DNA of 64,000 bases from Curtobacterium pusillum (GTDB lineage Bacteria > Actinomycetota > Actinomycetes > Actinomycetales > Microbacteriaceae): contig NZ_JABMCE010000061.1 of assembly GCF_013359865.1 (NCBI RefSeq), forward strand, positions 1 through 64,000, written 5' to 3'. A program made the position numbers and the translations under genes. The notes under the pieces were generated by a model. That model did not search any database, was not told the origin of the DNA, and saw only the letters and a program-made list of their open reading frames with translations. Position 1 is the stretch's first letter. Every line of letters starts with the position of its first letter. Below are positions 33,533 to 41,391 of the stretch, one piece after another.

Positions 33533-33865
33533 TCAGCGATCGAAGTAGGCAGACTCGAGCTGCGCCGAGCTCTGCGGTGCCTCCGCGGCGAAACCGAGGA
33601 CGCTCGCGAGACGAGCGACGTTCCCAGCCGCCTGCGGTGCAGTGGCCGCCTTGAACCCGGCGGCCAGAGCCTTCGCCACGCCCACCACTCCGCGCTCCTC
33701 TGGGTCAGCGGACGTCGACGACGCCGCACCGTGCGCCACGACCTCTGCCATCGCGCTGGACTGCTCGTAGGACGTGGGAGCAGCGTGCGCCGGCGCAGCG
33801 AGCAGGAACCCACCACCGACCGCCACGGCCGCAGCGGAAGCCGCGAACTTTCCCTTGAACTTCAT
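33533..33865 (-). CDS. Secreted peptide precursor, candidate Sdp-like toxin
   Basis: A 110-residue precursor with a textbook signal peptide: MKFKGKF, a hydrophobic core and the cleavage site APAHA-AP after residue 28. The mature part has an acidic stretch and then a hydrophobic, helix-prone segment VVGVAKALAAGFKAATAPQA. It has no cysteine, unlike Bacillus SdpC, so a disulfide-closed product is excluded. The ribosome site TTGGAG is at good distance. As first gene before SdpA- and SdpB-like genes, with SdpI- and CPBP-like genes further on, it is the obvious toxin or signal candidate; activity is inferred from context. Confidence 0.7.
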   Translation of the reverse strand: MKFKGKFAASAAAVAVGGGFLLAAPAHAAPTSYEQSSAMAEVVAHGAASSTSADPEERGVVGVAKALAAGFKAATAPQAAGNVARLASVLGFAAEAPQSSAQLESAYFDR

Positions 33866-33973
33866 CTTCGAACTCCAATCTGTTGGTTGATGTACTTGTG
33901 TACCAGTTTGGGGACGAAGTCGTCTACCTCGCGGATGCGATGACGTGAGGGAGCCGTCGGTCGCTACAGCAAA

Positions 33974-34135
33974 GGAGCTCGAAGCCGCCGGCGTCGACAT
34001 CATCCAGTTCGACGAGCCCGCCTTCACCGTCTTCCACGACGAGGTGCAGGACTGGGGCGTGGCCGCGCTCGAACGCGCCGCCGAGGGGCTCCGCGCCGAG
34101 ACGGCCGTGCACATCTGTTACGGGTACGGGATCGA
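33974..34135 (+). pseudogene. Orphan mesD fragment (162 bp)
   Basis: This stretch aligns without gaps to 29013-29174 inside mesD, same orientation. I count 5 differences in 162 bases, all at third codon positions and all synonymous (Val, Ala, Ala, Ala, Gly codons). It still encodes ELEAAGVDIIQFDEPAF and HICYGYG but lacks both ends of the gene, so it is not functional as methionine synthase. The all-synonymous pattern shows it came from a mesD allele under selection, probably of a related strain, rather than decaying in place. It marks the right edge of the Sdp-like island. Confidence 0.9.
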
Positions 34136-34212
34136 AGGACTGATCGACTGAAGCACCACAAGGAACGTTGCCGAGGCTCGAACCAGGAAGCAGGCTCTGA
34201 GCAGTGAAGCTC

Positions 34213-34228
34213 CACCTTAAGTAAGGTG
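34213..34228. promoter_or_regulatory. Orphan operator-like palindrome
   Basis: CACCTTA-AG-TAAGGTG is a perfect 7-bp inverted repeat with a 2-bp centre, of the size bound by MarR, TetR or similar regulators. No convincing gene starts next to it, so it may be left over from a lost gene. Confidence 0.35.
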
Positions 34229-34567
34229 ACGAGCCCAAAGTCCAGTGACATCCAACATCTGCGTCGCTCGGACTTCAGTGACGCCAGGCCCGGCGTGCGT
34301 CACGGAACCACTTGGGCGTGAGCGGGGACGGGAGATACCAGACGCTGCTGGCTCCGACCCGCCGGCCAGAGTGGTAGCGATCGTGTTGGCCCGCGCCAAC
34401 CGCTCCGGTGCGTCCTCGTCATCGGCCCAGGACGGCGGCCATTCCACACCACTTCTCTCCAAAGCGAGTCTCGCCGCAGTGCATGTGGCACTGGTACGGC
34501 CACTACGGCAAGAGCCAGCTCAAGTGCGTCCTGAGCTGATCCGCCGTGGCCTGAAATGGTCCCTCGG
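34229..34567. other. Gene-poor stretch, possible coding remnants
   Basis: No complete gene can be supported here. On the plus strand a frame ends QCMWHWYGHYGKSQLKCVLS before a stop near 34538, and on the minus strand overlapping frames of similar quality exist; none has a matching start and ribosome site. The stretch looks like debris next to the island edge. Confidence 0.4.
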
Positions 34568-34597
34568 TAGCATGGACGATCAGCGGTAGGAGGAACC

Positions 34598-34792
34598 ACG
34601 CCGAATCCGAACTACGACCGCCCCTACGGCGATGACGGTTTCGAGGACCCCCGCAAACGAGGCTGGGTAGCAACGATCTTCAGCGCGATCATCCGCGGCA
34701 TCATCGGTGTGTTCGCCGGCTCCGACGGCAGGCAGTGGCCTCGACAGTTGCCCCTCAACAAGCCCGACGGACACGACGACTACCGCCCATAA
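34598..34792 (+). CDS. Small protein with ACG at the expected start (64 aa)
   Basis: A coherent 64-residue frame, PNPNYDRPYGDDGFEDPRK then RGWVATIFSAIIRGIIGVF and WPRQLPLNKPDGHDDYRP: acidic N-terminus, one amphipathic or membrane helix, charged tail. A TAGCAT box at 34568-34573 and a perfect ribosome site (TAGGAGGAACC) precede it, but the codon at the start position is ACG. Either ACG is used, or an ATG was lost by one transition or a base error. A five-codon ORF (MDDQR) overlaps the promoter and ends at the ribosome site. Function unknown. Confidence 0.5.
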   Translation, partial: TPNPNYDRPYGDDGFEDPRKRGWVATIFSAIIRGIIGVFAGSDGRQWPRQLPLNKPDGHDDYRP

Positions 34793-35134
34793 CCACGCGT
34801 CGGCACGAGCACGGCCAGAACACCAGACGGGCGTTTCTTGACCGCGCTCCCGTGGTACCGGTACCTGGGCGGCCGCCACCCGCCACTCATCCGTGCCGTC
34901 CGCTGCCTAGCTAGAAGAGCGACGAGAGCCTGTCTCAAGAGCCGATCGACCAGCGGGACGGCGGATCAATCGCCCATCGGTTCCGTCAACGCACCGACCT
35001 ACCGGCTCGGTCCGAGACGGTAGTCGATCGTCTGGCGGGACGCTGGACGACGCTCTTCGTGGGTCTCGCTTGCTGATCGGCAAGAGCCGCAGCGAGCTCC
35101 GATGCCGCCCGTTCGGATCGCCCCGTACCAAACG
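34793..35134. other. Intergenic stretch without a supported gene
   Basis: 342 bases with only short frames of arginine-rich, non-coding character on both strands. No clear promoter, palindrome or RNA structure stands out. Confidence 0.4.
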
Positions 35135-35371
35135 TCATTGCAGTCCGGCCGCGAGGCAGCCGAACACGACTCCCACACCTACCAGGGCGAGAGCCAGCGC
35201 TCGAAAGAGGCCCACTGGCAAACGGCGGTATCGCTGCGCAGCTTGATCACCGTGGAGGAACCGGACTTGCCGCGCGAAGAACTCGCGCCTCTCTTCCGGG
35301 TCTGCTGCGAAGATCACGCCGACCAGGACGAAAGCGCCTCCGACGACCCACAGCGGCCAAGTTGCTTCCAC
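35135..35371 (-). CDS. Small two-TM membrane protein (78 aa)
   Basis: A 78-residue protein with hydrophobic segments WPLWVVGGAFVLVGVIFA (about residues 5-22) and FRALALALVGVGVVFGCLAA (about 56-75), linked by a charged cytoplasmic-type loop (DPEERREFFARQVRFLHGDQ). Start taken as GTG 35371, with AGAGGG upstream; the frame stays open further but without plausible protein. It is divergent from the MoxR operon. No family recognised. Confidence 0.55.
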   Translation of the reverse strand: MEATWPLWVVGGAFVLVGVIFAADPEERREFFARQVRFLHGDQAAQRYRRLPVGLFRALALALVGVGVVFGCLAAGLQ

Positions 35372-35611
35372 TCGCGCCCTCTGCCGCTGGTATCCGACTC
35401 TTCCATCCTGGCAGCTGCACCTTCCGCCTGCCCCTGTCTCACTGAGCGATCGTCGAGGGGACACGCGGCGTCCGCCGTTTCTGCTCCGGACCACCGCGGA
35501 CTGTCGCTGCGCCGACGGGAGATCGGCCGGTCGCGAGCGTGGACGTCCCCGAGCGCGGCGGAACCCGGCGCGCCCGGCCAGTCCGATGCTGCAGCGGGGT
35601 AGCGTGTCGCC

Positions 35612-36349
35612 ATGGCGAACGACGGCGGTCCGCATCGCGGCAGCATCCCGTTCGTCCCGGTCGTCGCGTTCGCGCTCGGCGGTCTCGTCGTCGTCGCGGC
35701 CGGACTCGGGGCCCGTCCCGTCCTGACCGGCGCCCGGTGGTCCCCGCCCGTCGCACCGGCGACCGCGCCCCCGCAGCCCGAGCAGACCGTGTCGGCACCG
35801 GCCACGGACGAGCCGCAGCGGGCCGGCGCGCGGGCCGCCCAGCACGTCGACGTCACCTGGCTCCTCGTCCTCGTGGCGGTGGTGGTCACCGTGCTCGCGG
35901 TCCTCGCGGTGCTGTACCTCCTCCTCAACCGACGCCGCCGTGCCGGTCGGGAACAGATCGACGTCGCCGGACTCGCCGTCGACGTGACGGCGGATCCGTC
36001 AGCCGAGGTCGGTCTGCAGCACATCCGGCGCGGGATCGGTCGTGCGCTCGAGGTCTTGTCGGACCCCCGCGATCCGTCCGACGCCGTCACCGCGGCGTGG
36101 CTCGGGCTGCAGGAGTCGGCGGAGGACGCCGGGTTCCGCCGCGGCCCGGCAGAGACCCCGACCGAGTTCACCACCCGCATCCTGCGGCAGCTCGACGTCG
36201 ACGAGACCGCCCTCGGTACCCTCCGTCGCTGTTACCTCGCGGTGCGGTTCGGCGGCGTACCGGCCACCGAGGCGGACGTCGCCTCGGTCCGCGCCGCGCT
36301 GCGGACGCTGGAGCAGCAGTGGGCCGTGACCCCGACAGGCCCCTCGTGA
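35612..36349 (+). CDS. DUF4129 domain membrane protein
   Basis: A 245-residue protein with two hydrophobic segments (residues 14-35 and 88-108), a Pro/Ala-rich external region between them and a cytoplasmic C-terminal DUF4129 domain: AWLGLQESAEDAGFRRGPAE, TPTEFTTRIL and LRRCYLAVRFGG. DUF4129 proteins accompany MoxR ATPases, DUF58 proteins and transglutaminases in actinobacteria. First gene of a five-gene operon in which stops and starts overlap (GTGA here). A role in envelope quality control or maturation is inferred for the cluster. Confidence 0.82.
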   Translation: MANDGGPHRGSIPFVPVVAFALGGLVVVAAGLGARPVLTGARWSPPVAPATAPPQPEQTVSAPATDEPQRAGARAAQHVDVTWLLVLVAVVVTVLAVLAVLYLLLNRRRRAGREQIDVAGLAVDVTADPSAEVGLQHIRRGIGRALEVLSDPRDPSDAVTAAWLGLQESAEDAGFRRGPAETPTEFTTRILRQLDVDETALGTLRRCYLAVRFGGVPATEADVASVRAALRTLEQQWAVTPTGPS

Positions 36350-36840
36350 GCCGCCGTGCCGTCACCGGCATCATCGTGCTCGCCCTGGTCGCGGCGGCGA
36401 TCACCTGGTTCTTCGGGGTCGACGTGCCGCAGGCGCTCGCCGTCGGCGGCGTGGTCGCCGCCGTGGGTCTGACGTGGAGCGCCATCCGTGACGGTCCCCC
36501 ACTGACCTGGCCCGTGCCTCCAGTCCGGTCGTCACCCGGCGCCCGACGCGAGCTGTCCGAGACCGCATGGGGGCTCCGGTCCCGCGGCGGCGTGGCGCAG
36601 CGGACGCTCGAGCGCGCCCGCGCGGTCGCACGGCACCGCCTGCAGACCCTCCACCGACTCGACCTGGACGACCCGGACGACCGCGCCGCGATCGAAGCAC
36701 TCGTCCCGCCGGGCGTCCTCGCCGTCCTGCGGAGCGAACGTCGGACCGAGCTCGATGTCGCGACGTTCGGGACGGTCCTCACTGCTGTCGAGGCGCTCGC
36801 ACCCACCACCGACCGCACCGCGACCGAGAGGCATCCATGA
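36346..36840 (+). CDS. Hypothetical protein of MoxR operon (164 aa)
   Basis: A 164-residue protein with an N-terminal pair of hydrophobic segments (GIIVLALVAAAITWFFGV, QALAVGGVVAAVGLTW) and a helical cytoplasmic C-terminus. The GTG start overlaps the DUF4129 stop (GTGA), and its own stop overlaps the moxR start (ATGA). Proteins at this position in actinobacterial moxR operons are conserved in place but unnamed. Confidence 0.75.
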   Translation: MSRRAVTGIIVLALVAAAITWFFGVDVPQALAVGGVVAAVGLTWSAIRDGPPLTWPVPPVRSSPGARRELSETAWGLRSRGGVAQRTLERARAVARHRLQTLHRLDLDDPDDRAAIEALVPPGVLAVLRSERRTELDVATFGTVLTAVEALAPTTDRTATERHP

Positions 36841-37886
36841 CCGCGACAACGCCCGAGACCGAGCCCCCGATGCCCGTCGCCGACGTCGCCGCACGTGCAG
36901 GTGACGTCCTCGACACGGTCGGCGCCGTCGTCGTCGGGATGCGGGAGCCGCTCGCGCTGGCGTTCGCGAGCATCCTCGCGGGCGGTCACGTGCTCTTCGA
37001 GGACGTCCCCGGGCTCGGGAAGACCCTCGCCGCACGCAGCCTCGCCGCCGCGTGCGGACTCGACTTCCGTCGGCTCCAGTGCACCCCGGACCTGCTGCCG
37101 GCCGACATCACCGGTTCGTTCGTCTACGCGCCCGCGACCGCGGAGTTCGTCTTCCGGCCTGGGCCGGTCTTCACCGGGGTGTTCCTCGCCGACGAGATCA
37201 ACCGGACGTCACCGAAGACGCAGTCGGCGCTGCTCGAGGCGATGGCGGAGGGACAGGTCACCGTCGAGGGCGAGGGTTTCCCGCTCCCTCGGCCGTTCCA
37301 CGTCATCGCCACGTCCAACCCGATCGAGTACGAGGGCACCTACGCGCTGCCCGAGGCCCAGCTCGACCGCTTCATGGTGCGGCTCTCCGTCGGCTACCCG
37401 ACCCGTGAGGGTGAGCAGCGCGTGCTGCTGAACCGGGTCGATCGGCGGCACGAGGTCGCGGAGGTCCCCGCCGTGATCAGTGCGTCGGAGCTGCAGCGCA
37501 TGCAGGCGACCGTCGAGGGTGTGCACGTCGACGAGGACATCGCCCTGTACTGCGTCGACCTCGCGAGCGCGACACGGACCCACCGTGACGTGCAGGTCGG
37601 ATCCTCGCCGCGTGGCGCGCAGGCGCTCATGCTCGTCGGCCGTGCCCGCGCGGTCATGGAGGGGCGGGATTTCGTCACGCCGGAGGACGTCAAGACCGCC
37701 GCGGTCGCGGTGCTGGCGCACCGGATCTCGCTGACGCCGCAGGCGTGGGCGAACGGGGTGGACCCCGCGGCGATCGTCCGCGGCATCGTCGCGCAGGTGC
37801 CGGGGCCGCCGGTGGTCGGCGCGGTTGCGTCCGGTTGGCCCGGTTCGTCGCGCGCATCCGGCGCATCCGGCCTGGAGGCGCGGTGA
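36837..37886 (+). CDS. MoxR-type AAA+ ATPase
   Basis: A 349-residue AAA+ chaperone. Walker A DVPGLGKTLAARS near residues 56-68, Walker B GVFLADEINRTSPKTQSALL near residues 117-136, sensor 1 FHVIATSNPIEYEGTY and the arginine-finger region follow in the usual order. MoxR proteins remodel partner proteins, typically the VWA/DUF58 protein encoded next. Both ends overlap neighbours by four bases. The last codons (GLEAR then stop) lie within CTGGAGGCGCGGTG, a 14-base match to the palindromic repeat arm, so a repeat half may form this C-terminus. Confidence 0.92.
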   Translation: MTATTPETEPPMPVADVAARAGDVLDTVGAVVVGMREPLALAFASILAGGHVLFEDVPGLGKTLAARSLAAACGLDFRRLQCTPDLLPADITGSFVYAPATAEFVFRPGPVFTGVFLADEINRTSPKTQSALLEAMAEGQVTVEGEGFPLPRPFHVIATSNPIEYEGTYALPEAQLDRFMVRLSVGYPTREGEQRVLLNRVDRRHEVAEVPAVISASELQRMQATVEGVHVDEDIALYCVDLASATRTHRDVQVGSSPRGAQALMLVGRARAVMEGRDFVTPEDVKTAAVAVLAHRISLTPQAWANGVDPAAIVRGIVAQVPGPPVVGAVASGWPGSSRASGASGLEAR

Positions 37887-39211
37887 GCGTTCCCGACGTG
37901 CCTCCCATCCGCCCCGCGCCCGGCCCCGACGCCACACCGCTCTGGGTGCGGAACCCTGCGTTCGTGTACGGGCTGGCCGGCGCGGTGTTCCTCGCCGGCC
38001 TCGCGCTCGTCACCGGGCGCCCCGAGCTCGCCGTCGTGGCGCTCCCGGCACTCGTGACGGCCGGGTTCGGTGGCCGTTCCCGCCTCGGCGGAGACGTCGT
38101 CCGGGTGGTGACGACACTGGCCCCGTCCGACTCTGGCCGCGGCGTCGGGTACCGGACCGAGGTCGCACTGCCGCCGTCCGCCGAAGCCGTCGCCGTCGAG
38201 CTCCGGGTCGCGGGCGACCGACGGCACGTCGTCGTGGTCGACCCCACCACGGCGACACGGCTCGCCGGCACCGTGCCGGTCACGCACTCCGGCCCCCAGG
38301 AGATCCTCCGGACGCACATCGCGCTCCTCGGACGGGGCGGCACAGCCGTGTCGGTGCCGGCGCCGGGCCCGGTCGGGTCGGCGGTCGTCCCGCCACCCCA
38401 CCTGCGCATGCAGCACCTGCCGATGCCGCGTCGCGTGACGGGTATCACCGGCGCACACGACTCCGCCCGGCCCGGCGACGGCGGCGAGTTCCGCGACGTC
38501 GCACTGTTCGCGCCCGGGGACCGACTCCGGCGCATCGACTGGCGGCGCACCGCACGGCGTGCCGAGCAGCCCGGGGACCTCTACGTGCGGCGGACCTTCG
38601 CCACCGCGGACGCGCTCGTCGTCCTCGTCGTCGACGGACGCGACGACCTCGGCGCAGACGTGACGGAGTGGGGCGGCTCCCGGCACGGCACGCACGAGGC
38701 GACGTCCCTCGACCTCGCACGCGAAGCGACACTCTCCCTGGCGACCGCGTACATCGAGGCCGGGGACCGTGTCGGCCTCCGTGCCCTCGGCGGTACCGCA
38801 CGCTCGGTCGGACCCGGCGGTGGGACCCGGCACCTCGAGCGGCTCCGGTCGACGATCGCCTCGGTGACCCCGACCGGTGACACGACAGCCGGAGTGCGGA
38901 TGCCCCTCGTCCCGGCGGCATCCCTCGTGGTCGTGCTGTCGACCTTCCTGGACGACCAGGCTGCCACGATGGCGCTGACCTGGGCGGCCACGGGTCACCG
39001 GGTCGTCGCGGTCGACGTCCTCCCGGCTCCGAACGCGAGCCGGGCGAACAAACACGAGCGCGCGGCGTTCCGGCTCATCACCCTCGAACGCGACGACCGG
39101 CTCGCGGAGATGGCGGCGACGGGCGTCGAGCACATCCGCTGGCAGACGGACGACGGCGATTCCCCGGCCGTGCAGCTGCGGCTCCTCAGCCGTCCACGGC
39201 GGGCCGGATGA
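37883..39211 (+). CDS. DUF58 domain protein, MoxR partner
   Basis: A 442-residue protein with two N-terminal hydrophobic segments (VYGLAGAVFLAGLALV and PELAVVALPALVTAG) and a C-terminal DUF58/VWA-like domain. The DUF58 signature is GDRLRRIDWRRTARR, followed by LVVLVVDGRDDLG, where a MIDAS-like aspartate cluster is expected. The start is GTG 37883, overlapping the moxR stop. The usual job is to be the substrate or adaptor of MoxR. Confidence 0.88.
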   Translation: MSVPDVPPIRPAPGPDATPLWVRNPAFVYGLAGAVFLAGLALVTGRPELAVVALPALVTAGFGGRSRLGGDVVRVVTTLAPSDSGRGVGYRTEVALPPSAEAVAVELRVAGDRRHVVVVDPTTATRLAGTVPVTHSGPQEILRTHIALLGRGGTAVSVPAPGPVGSAVVPPPHLRMQHLPMPRRVTGITGAHDSARPGDGGEFRDVALFAPGDRLRRIDWRRTARRAEQPGDLYVRRTFATADALVVLVVDGRDDLGADVTEWGGSRHGTHEATSLDLAREATLSLATAYIEAGDRVGLRALGGTARSVGPGGGTRHLERLRSTIASVTPTGDTTAGVRMPLVPAASLVVVLSTFLDDQAATMALTWAATGHRVVAVDVLPAPNASRANKHERAAFRLITLERDDRLAEMAATGVEHIRWQTDDGDSPAVQLRLLSRPRRAG

Positions 39212-39744
39212 GGGTCGTCTCGCGAGCGGAGCGGACCGGAGCGCCGTCCATCGGCCCGGCGGTGCCAGCGTGGACGATCGGTGCGCTCGGCCTGGTCGCG
39301 GGACTCGTCGGCTCGGTCGTCGTCATCGGGGCGAGCGGCTGGTTCGTCGTCGCGGCAATCCTCGCCGTGGCCGCTGCCGTCGTTCCCCGCGGTCCGTTCG
39401 CCGCCCTGCTCGTCGTGCAGCTCGCGATCGCCGGGATCGACGGCCCGAACGTCCCGGCGCTCGTCCTCACGACGCACCTCGTACTAGCCACGAGCATGCT
39501 CTGGGCGTGGACGCCGCGCACCGCCCGGGTGCAGCTCCGAGCGCTCCTGCCGTCGGCGCTGCGGTTCGCCTCGGTGCAGATCGGTGCCCAGGCAGTCGCG
39601 TTCGTGGTGGTGACGGTGTTCGGAGGTGCTGGGCCGATCGGGGGCGTCTGGCTCGCGGTCGCCGGTGCGATCGCACTCCTCGCCCTCGCGCTCGGCCTGT
39701 TCGTCCCGACGCTGCTGCGTACCAGGGAGGACGCGGAGCGCTGA
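39208..39744 (+). CDS. Membrane protein of MoxR operon (178 aa)
   Basis: A 178-residue protein with about five hydrophobic segments and no soluble domain. Its ATG overlaps the DUF58 stop (ATGA). In related operons this slot and the following one can hold a transglutaminase-like TgpA protein; here no transglutaminase gene follows, so the operon ends with this small membrane protein. Function unknown. Confidence 0.75.
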   Translation: MRVVSRAERTGAPSIGPAVPAWTIGALGLVAGLVGSVVVIGASGWFVVAAILAVAAAVVPRGPFAALLVVQLAIAGIDGPNVPALVLTTHLVLATSMLWAWTPRTARVQLRALLPSALRFASVQIGAQAVAFVVVTVFGGAGPIGGVWLAVAGAIALLALALGLFVPTLLRTREDAER

Positions 39745-39781
39745 CCCGCGAGGCAGCCTCGACGGTTGTAGGGTCCGAGGC

Positions 39782-40304
39782 ATGGCGCTGCTACTGACGT
39801 GTGGGCTGTCGTTCTCGGGCAAGAGCACGTTGGCCACTCAGTTGTCCACCGCCCTGCCCGCCGACCTGCTGAGCCTCGACCAGATCAACGAGGAGCGTGG
39901 CCTCCACGGCGGCCAGGGCATCCCCGTGCAGGAGTGGGCGACGACGAACCGGATCGCGCACGAACGCGGGGTGTGCTCCTCGCTGCCGGTCACGACGTCG
40001 TGGTCGATGACACCGGATCGCGCGCTTCATCCGCGACGAGTGGCGCGCGACCGCGGCAGCGGCGACGGTTCCCTTCGTGCTCGTCTGGGTGCAGGTCGGT
40101 CCGGAGTTGCAGCGTCGACGCGTCCTGGCGAACAGGGCCGAGCAGGTACGGCCCGACGTCACCGACCGTGTGCTCCACGACCACGGGGCCAGTTTCGAGA
40201 CACCGGTGGAGGAAGACCCCGTGGTCGTCGATGCGGCTGCCACGCGTGACCCCGTGACCGTCGCGGCCATCGTCGAAGCGGTCGAGGCTGCCGTCGGCCG
40301 CTGA
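39782..40304 (+). pseudogene. P-loop kinase (zeta-toxin/AAA type), frameshifted
   Basis: Three frames joined end to end give one coherent protein. Frame 1 starts MALLLTCGLSFSGKSTLA with a P-loop GLSFSGKST and LSLDQINEERG. Frame 2 carries VLLAAGHDVVVDDTGSR, entered after a shift near 39966-39972. Frame 3, after a shift near 40019-40026 that one added base would repair, reads FIRDEWRATAAAATV to VEAAVGR and the stop at 40304. The intact protein would be about 173 residues, a small nucleoside/sugar-type kinase of the AAA/zeta-like group. A TAGGGT box 7 nt before the ATG indicates a leaderless start. Confidence 0.75.
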
Positions 40305-40372
40305 CCCATCGTTCAGCGAACGCCTGCGATCGGACAGCCCTGCTGGGTACTTCGACGGCTCTGCTCGCAGTT

Positions 40373-40414
40373 TCCGCTCCGCTGTCGGACGTCTGTGTCC
40401 GAGAGCGGAGCGGA
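40373..40414. terminator. Long hairpin after the recombinase gene
   Basis: Arms of 18 bases, TCCGCTCCGCTGTCGGAC (40373-40390) and its complement (40397-40414), with a single G-G mismatch and a 6-nt loop. It begins 5 bases after the stop of the serine recombinase (minus strand) and faces the end of the broken kinase gene, so it can serve both. Confidence 0.7.
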
Positions 40415-40418
40415 TGGA

Positions 40419-41003
40419 TCAGCGGGTGGGGTGAGTTTGTCGGTCGATGCAGCGGTAGACGGTGGCGCGTCCTATGCCGAACAACTCCGCGAGTTCCGCG
40501 ACCGAGTGCGTGCCTGCTTGATGCACCTCGAGGAGGTGCCGCTGCTGGGTGATGCTGAGCTTTGGCTGCCGGCCGCGGAGGTGGCCCTTCGCCCTGGCGA
40601 TCTGCATCCCTTCGCGTGTGCGAGCTCGGATGAGATCAGACTCGAACTCGGCGACCATCGCCAGGACGTTGAACAGCAGTCGACCGACGGGATCGTTCGG
40701 ATCATGTACGGAGCCCCCGATGTTGAGCTTGACGTTCTTGGCGGTGAGTTCGTCGAGGATGTCCTTCGCATCTCGGAGGCTTCTCGCGAGCCGGTCCAGC
40801 TTCGCGATCACGAGTGTGTCCCCGTCACGACACGACGCGAGCGCTTCGCGGAGACCAGGGCGCGACCTGTTCGTGCCGGTCAGGCCGTGGTCGGTGTGGA
40901 TGTTTGACGAAAGGACTCCGAGCCGTTCGAGCGCGATGCGCTGAGCAGTGAGGTCTTGTTCGTATGTTGAGACGCGGGCGTACCCGATGAGTAGAGCATT
41001 CAT
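40419..41003 (-). CDS. Serine recombinase, resolvase/invertase family
   Basis: A 194-residue Tn3-type resolvase or invertase. The catalytic serine is Ser12 in IGYARVSTYEQDL; RSRPGLREAL, LVIAKLDRLARSLRD and VHDPNDPVGRLLFNVLAMVAEFE are family motifs, and the C-terminal helix-turn-helix is HSVAELAELFGIGRATVYRC. No transposase accompanies it, so it is an orphan, either a resolvase left by a lost transposon or an invertase with nearby sites. ATG 41003 fits the family N-terminus. It is flanked by a broken kinase gene and a truncated ORF, as expected of a recombination-prone spot. Confidence 0.9.
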   Translation of the reverse strand: MNALLIGYARVSTYEQDLTAQRIALERLGVLSSNIHTDHGLTGTNRSRPGLREALASCRDGDTLVIAKLDRLARSLRDAKDILDELTAKNVKLNIGGSVHDPNDPVGRLLFNVLAMVAEFESDLIRARTREGMQIARAKGHLRGRQPKLSITQQRHLLEVHQAGTHSVAELAELFGIGRATVYRCIDRQTHPTR

Positions 41004-41025
41004 GGCGCGAGGATCCGCTGGCTGA

Positions 41026-41391
41026 CCGAGCATCGCACTGCAGACCCACCTCACCGGCCCCTACGACGTGCCCGCAGTCTGCCGGTCGACGAAGACGGTG
41101 CATCTGACAATCCACGACGTCACCGCGAAGCACGACAAGTACGGCGACTCCCTCGACACCCAGTCGGTCATCGGTGAAGCCGACATCGACTGCGGTGTTA
41201 CCGTCCGCATCCCAATCGACGTGCCGAAGGGTCGTGACGGCATCATGCTGGACGCGAGCACCGCGGACACCTCCGGTCGAGCGTTGTTTGACTCGTTCGT
41301 CGTCACGCGAGGGTCCGACCAGGGACGACGACCCGCAGCTGCCTCGAGGCGCCAGCGGGCGAACCAGGCCTCAGGATGGAGACCGTCGTGA
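41026..41391 (+). other. Possible 5'-truncated gene remnant
   Basis: An open frame whose middle looks like real protein (VHLTIHDVTAKHDKYGDSLD, GVTVRIPIDVPKGRDGIMLD), but which lacks a start with a ribosome site and ends in arginine-rich, non-coding-like sequence. It begins right behind the recombinase start. I read it as the tail of a gene cut by recombination, with a separate small gene as the alternative. No family recognised. Confidence 0.35.

Noticed and set aside
33945..34151. 69-codon MesD-like ORF as a functional gene
   Set aside because: It contains only the middle of mesD, lacks both ends and is bounded by unrelated sequence; it is a fragment.
34217..34462. 81-codon minus-strand ORF (starts MERSGVEWPP)
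   Set aside because: No ribosome site, low-complexity C-terminus, and an equally good plus-strand reading; kept only as possible debris.
34908..34945. Sequence GAGCCTGTCTCAAGA as an insertion-sequence end
   Set aside because: No matching inverted end and no transposase nearby; not enough evidence.
39960..40030. Programmed frameshifting in the P-loop kinase gene
   Set aside because: Two separate shifts in different contexts without slippery heptamers fit mutation or sequencing error better.
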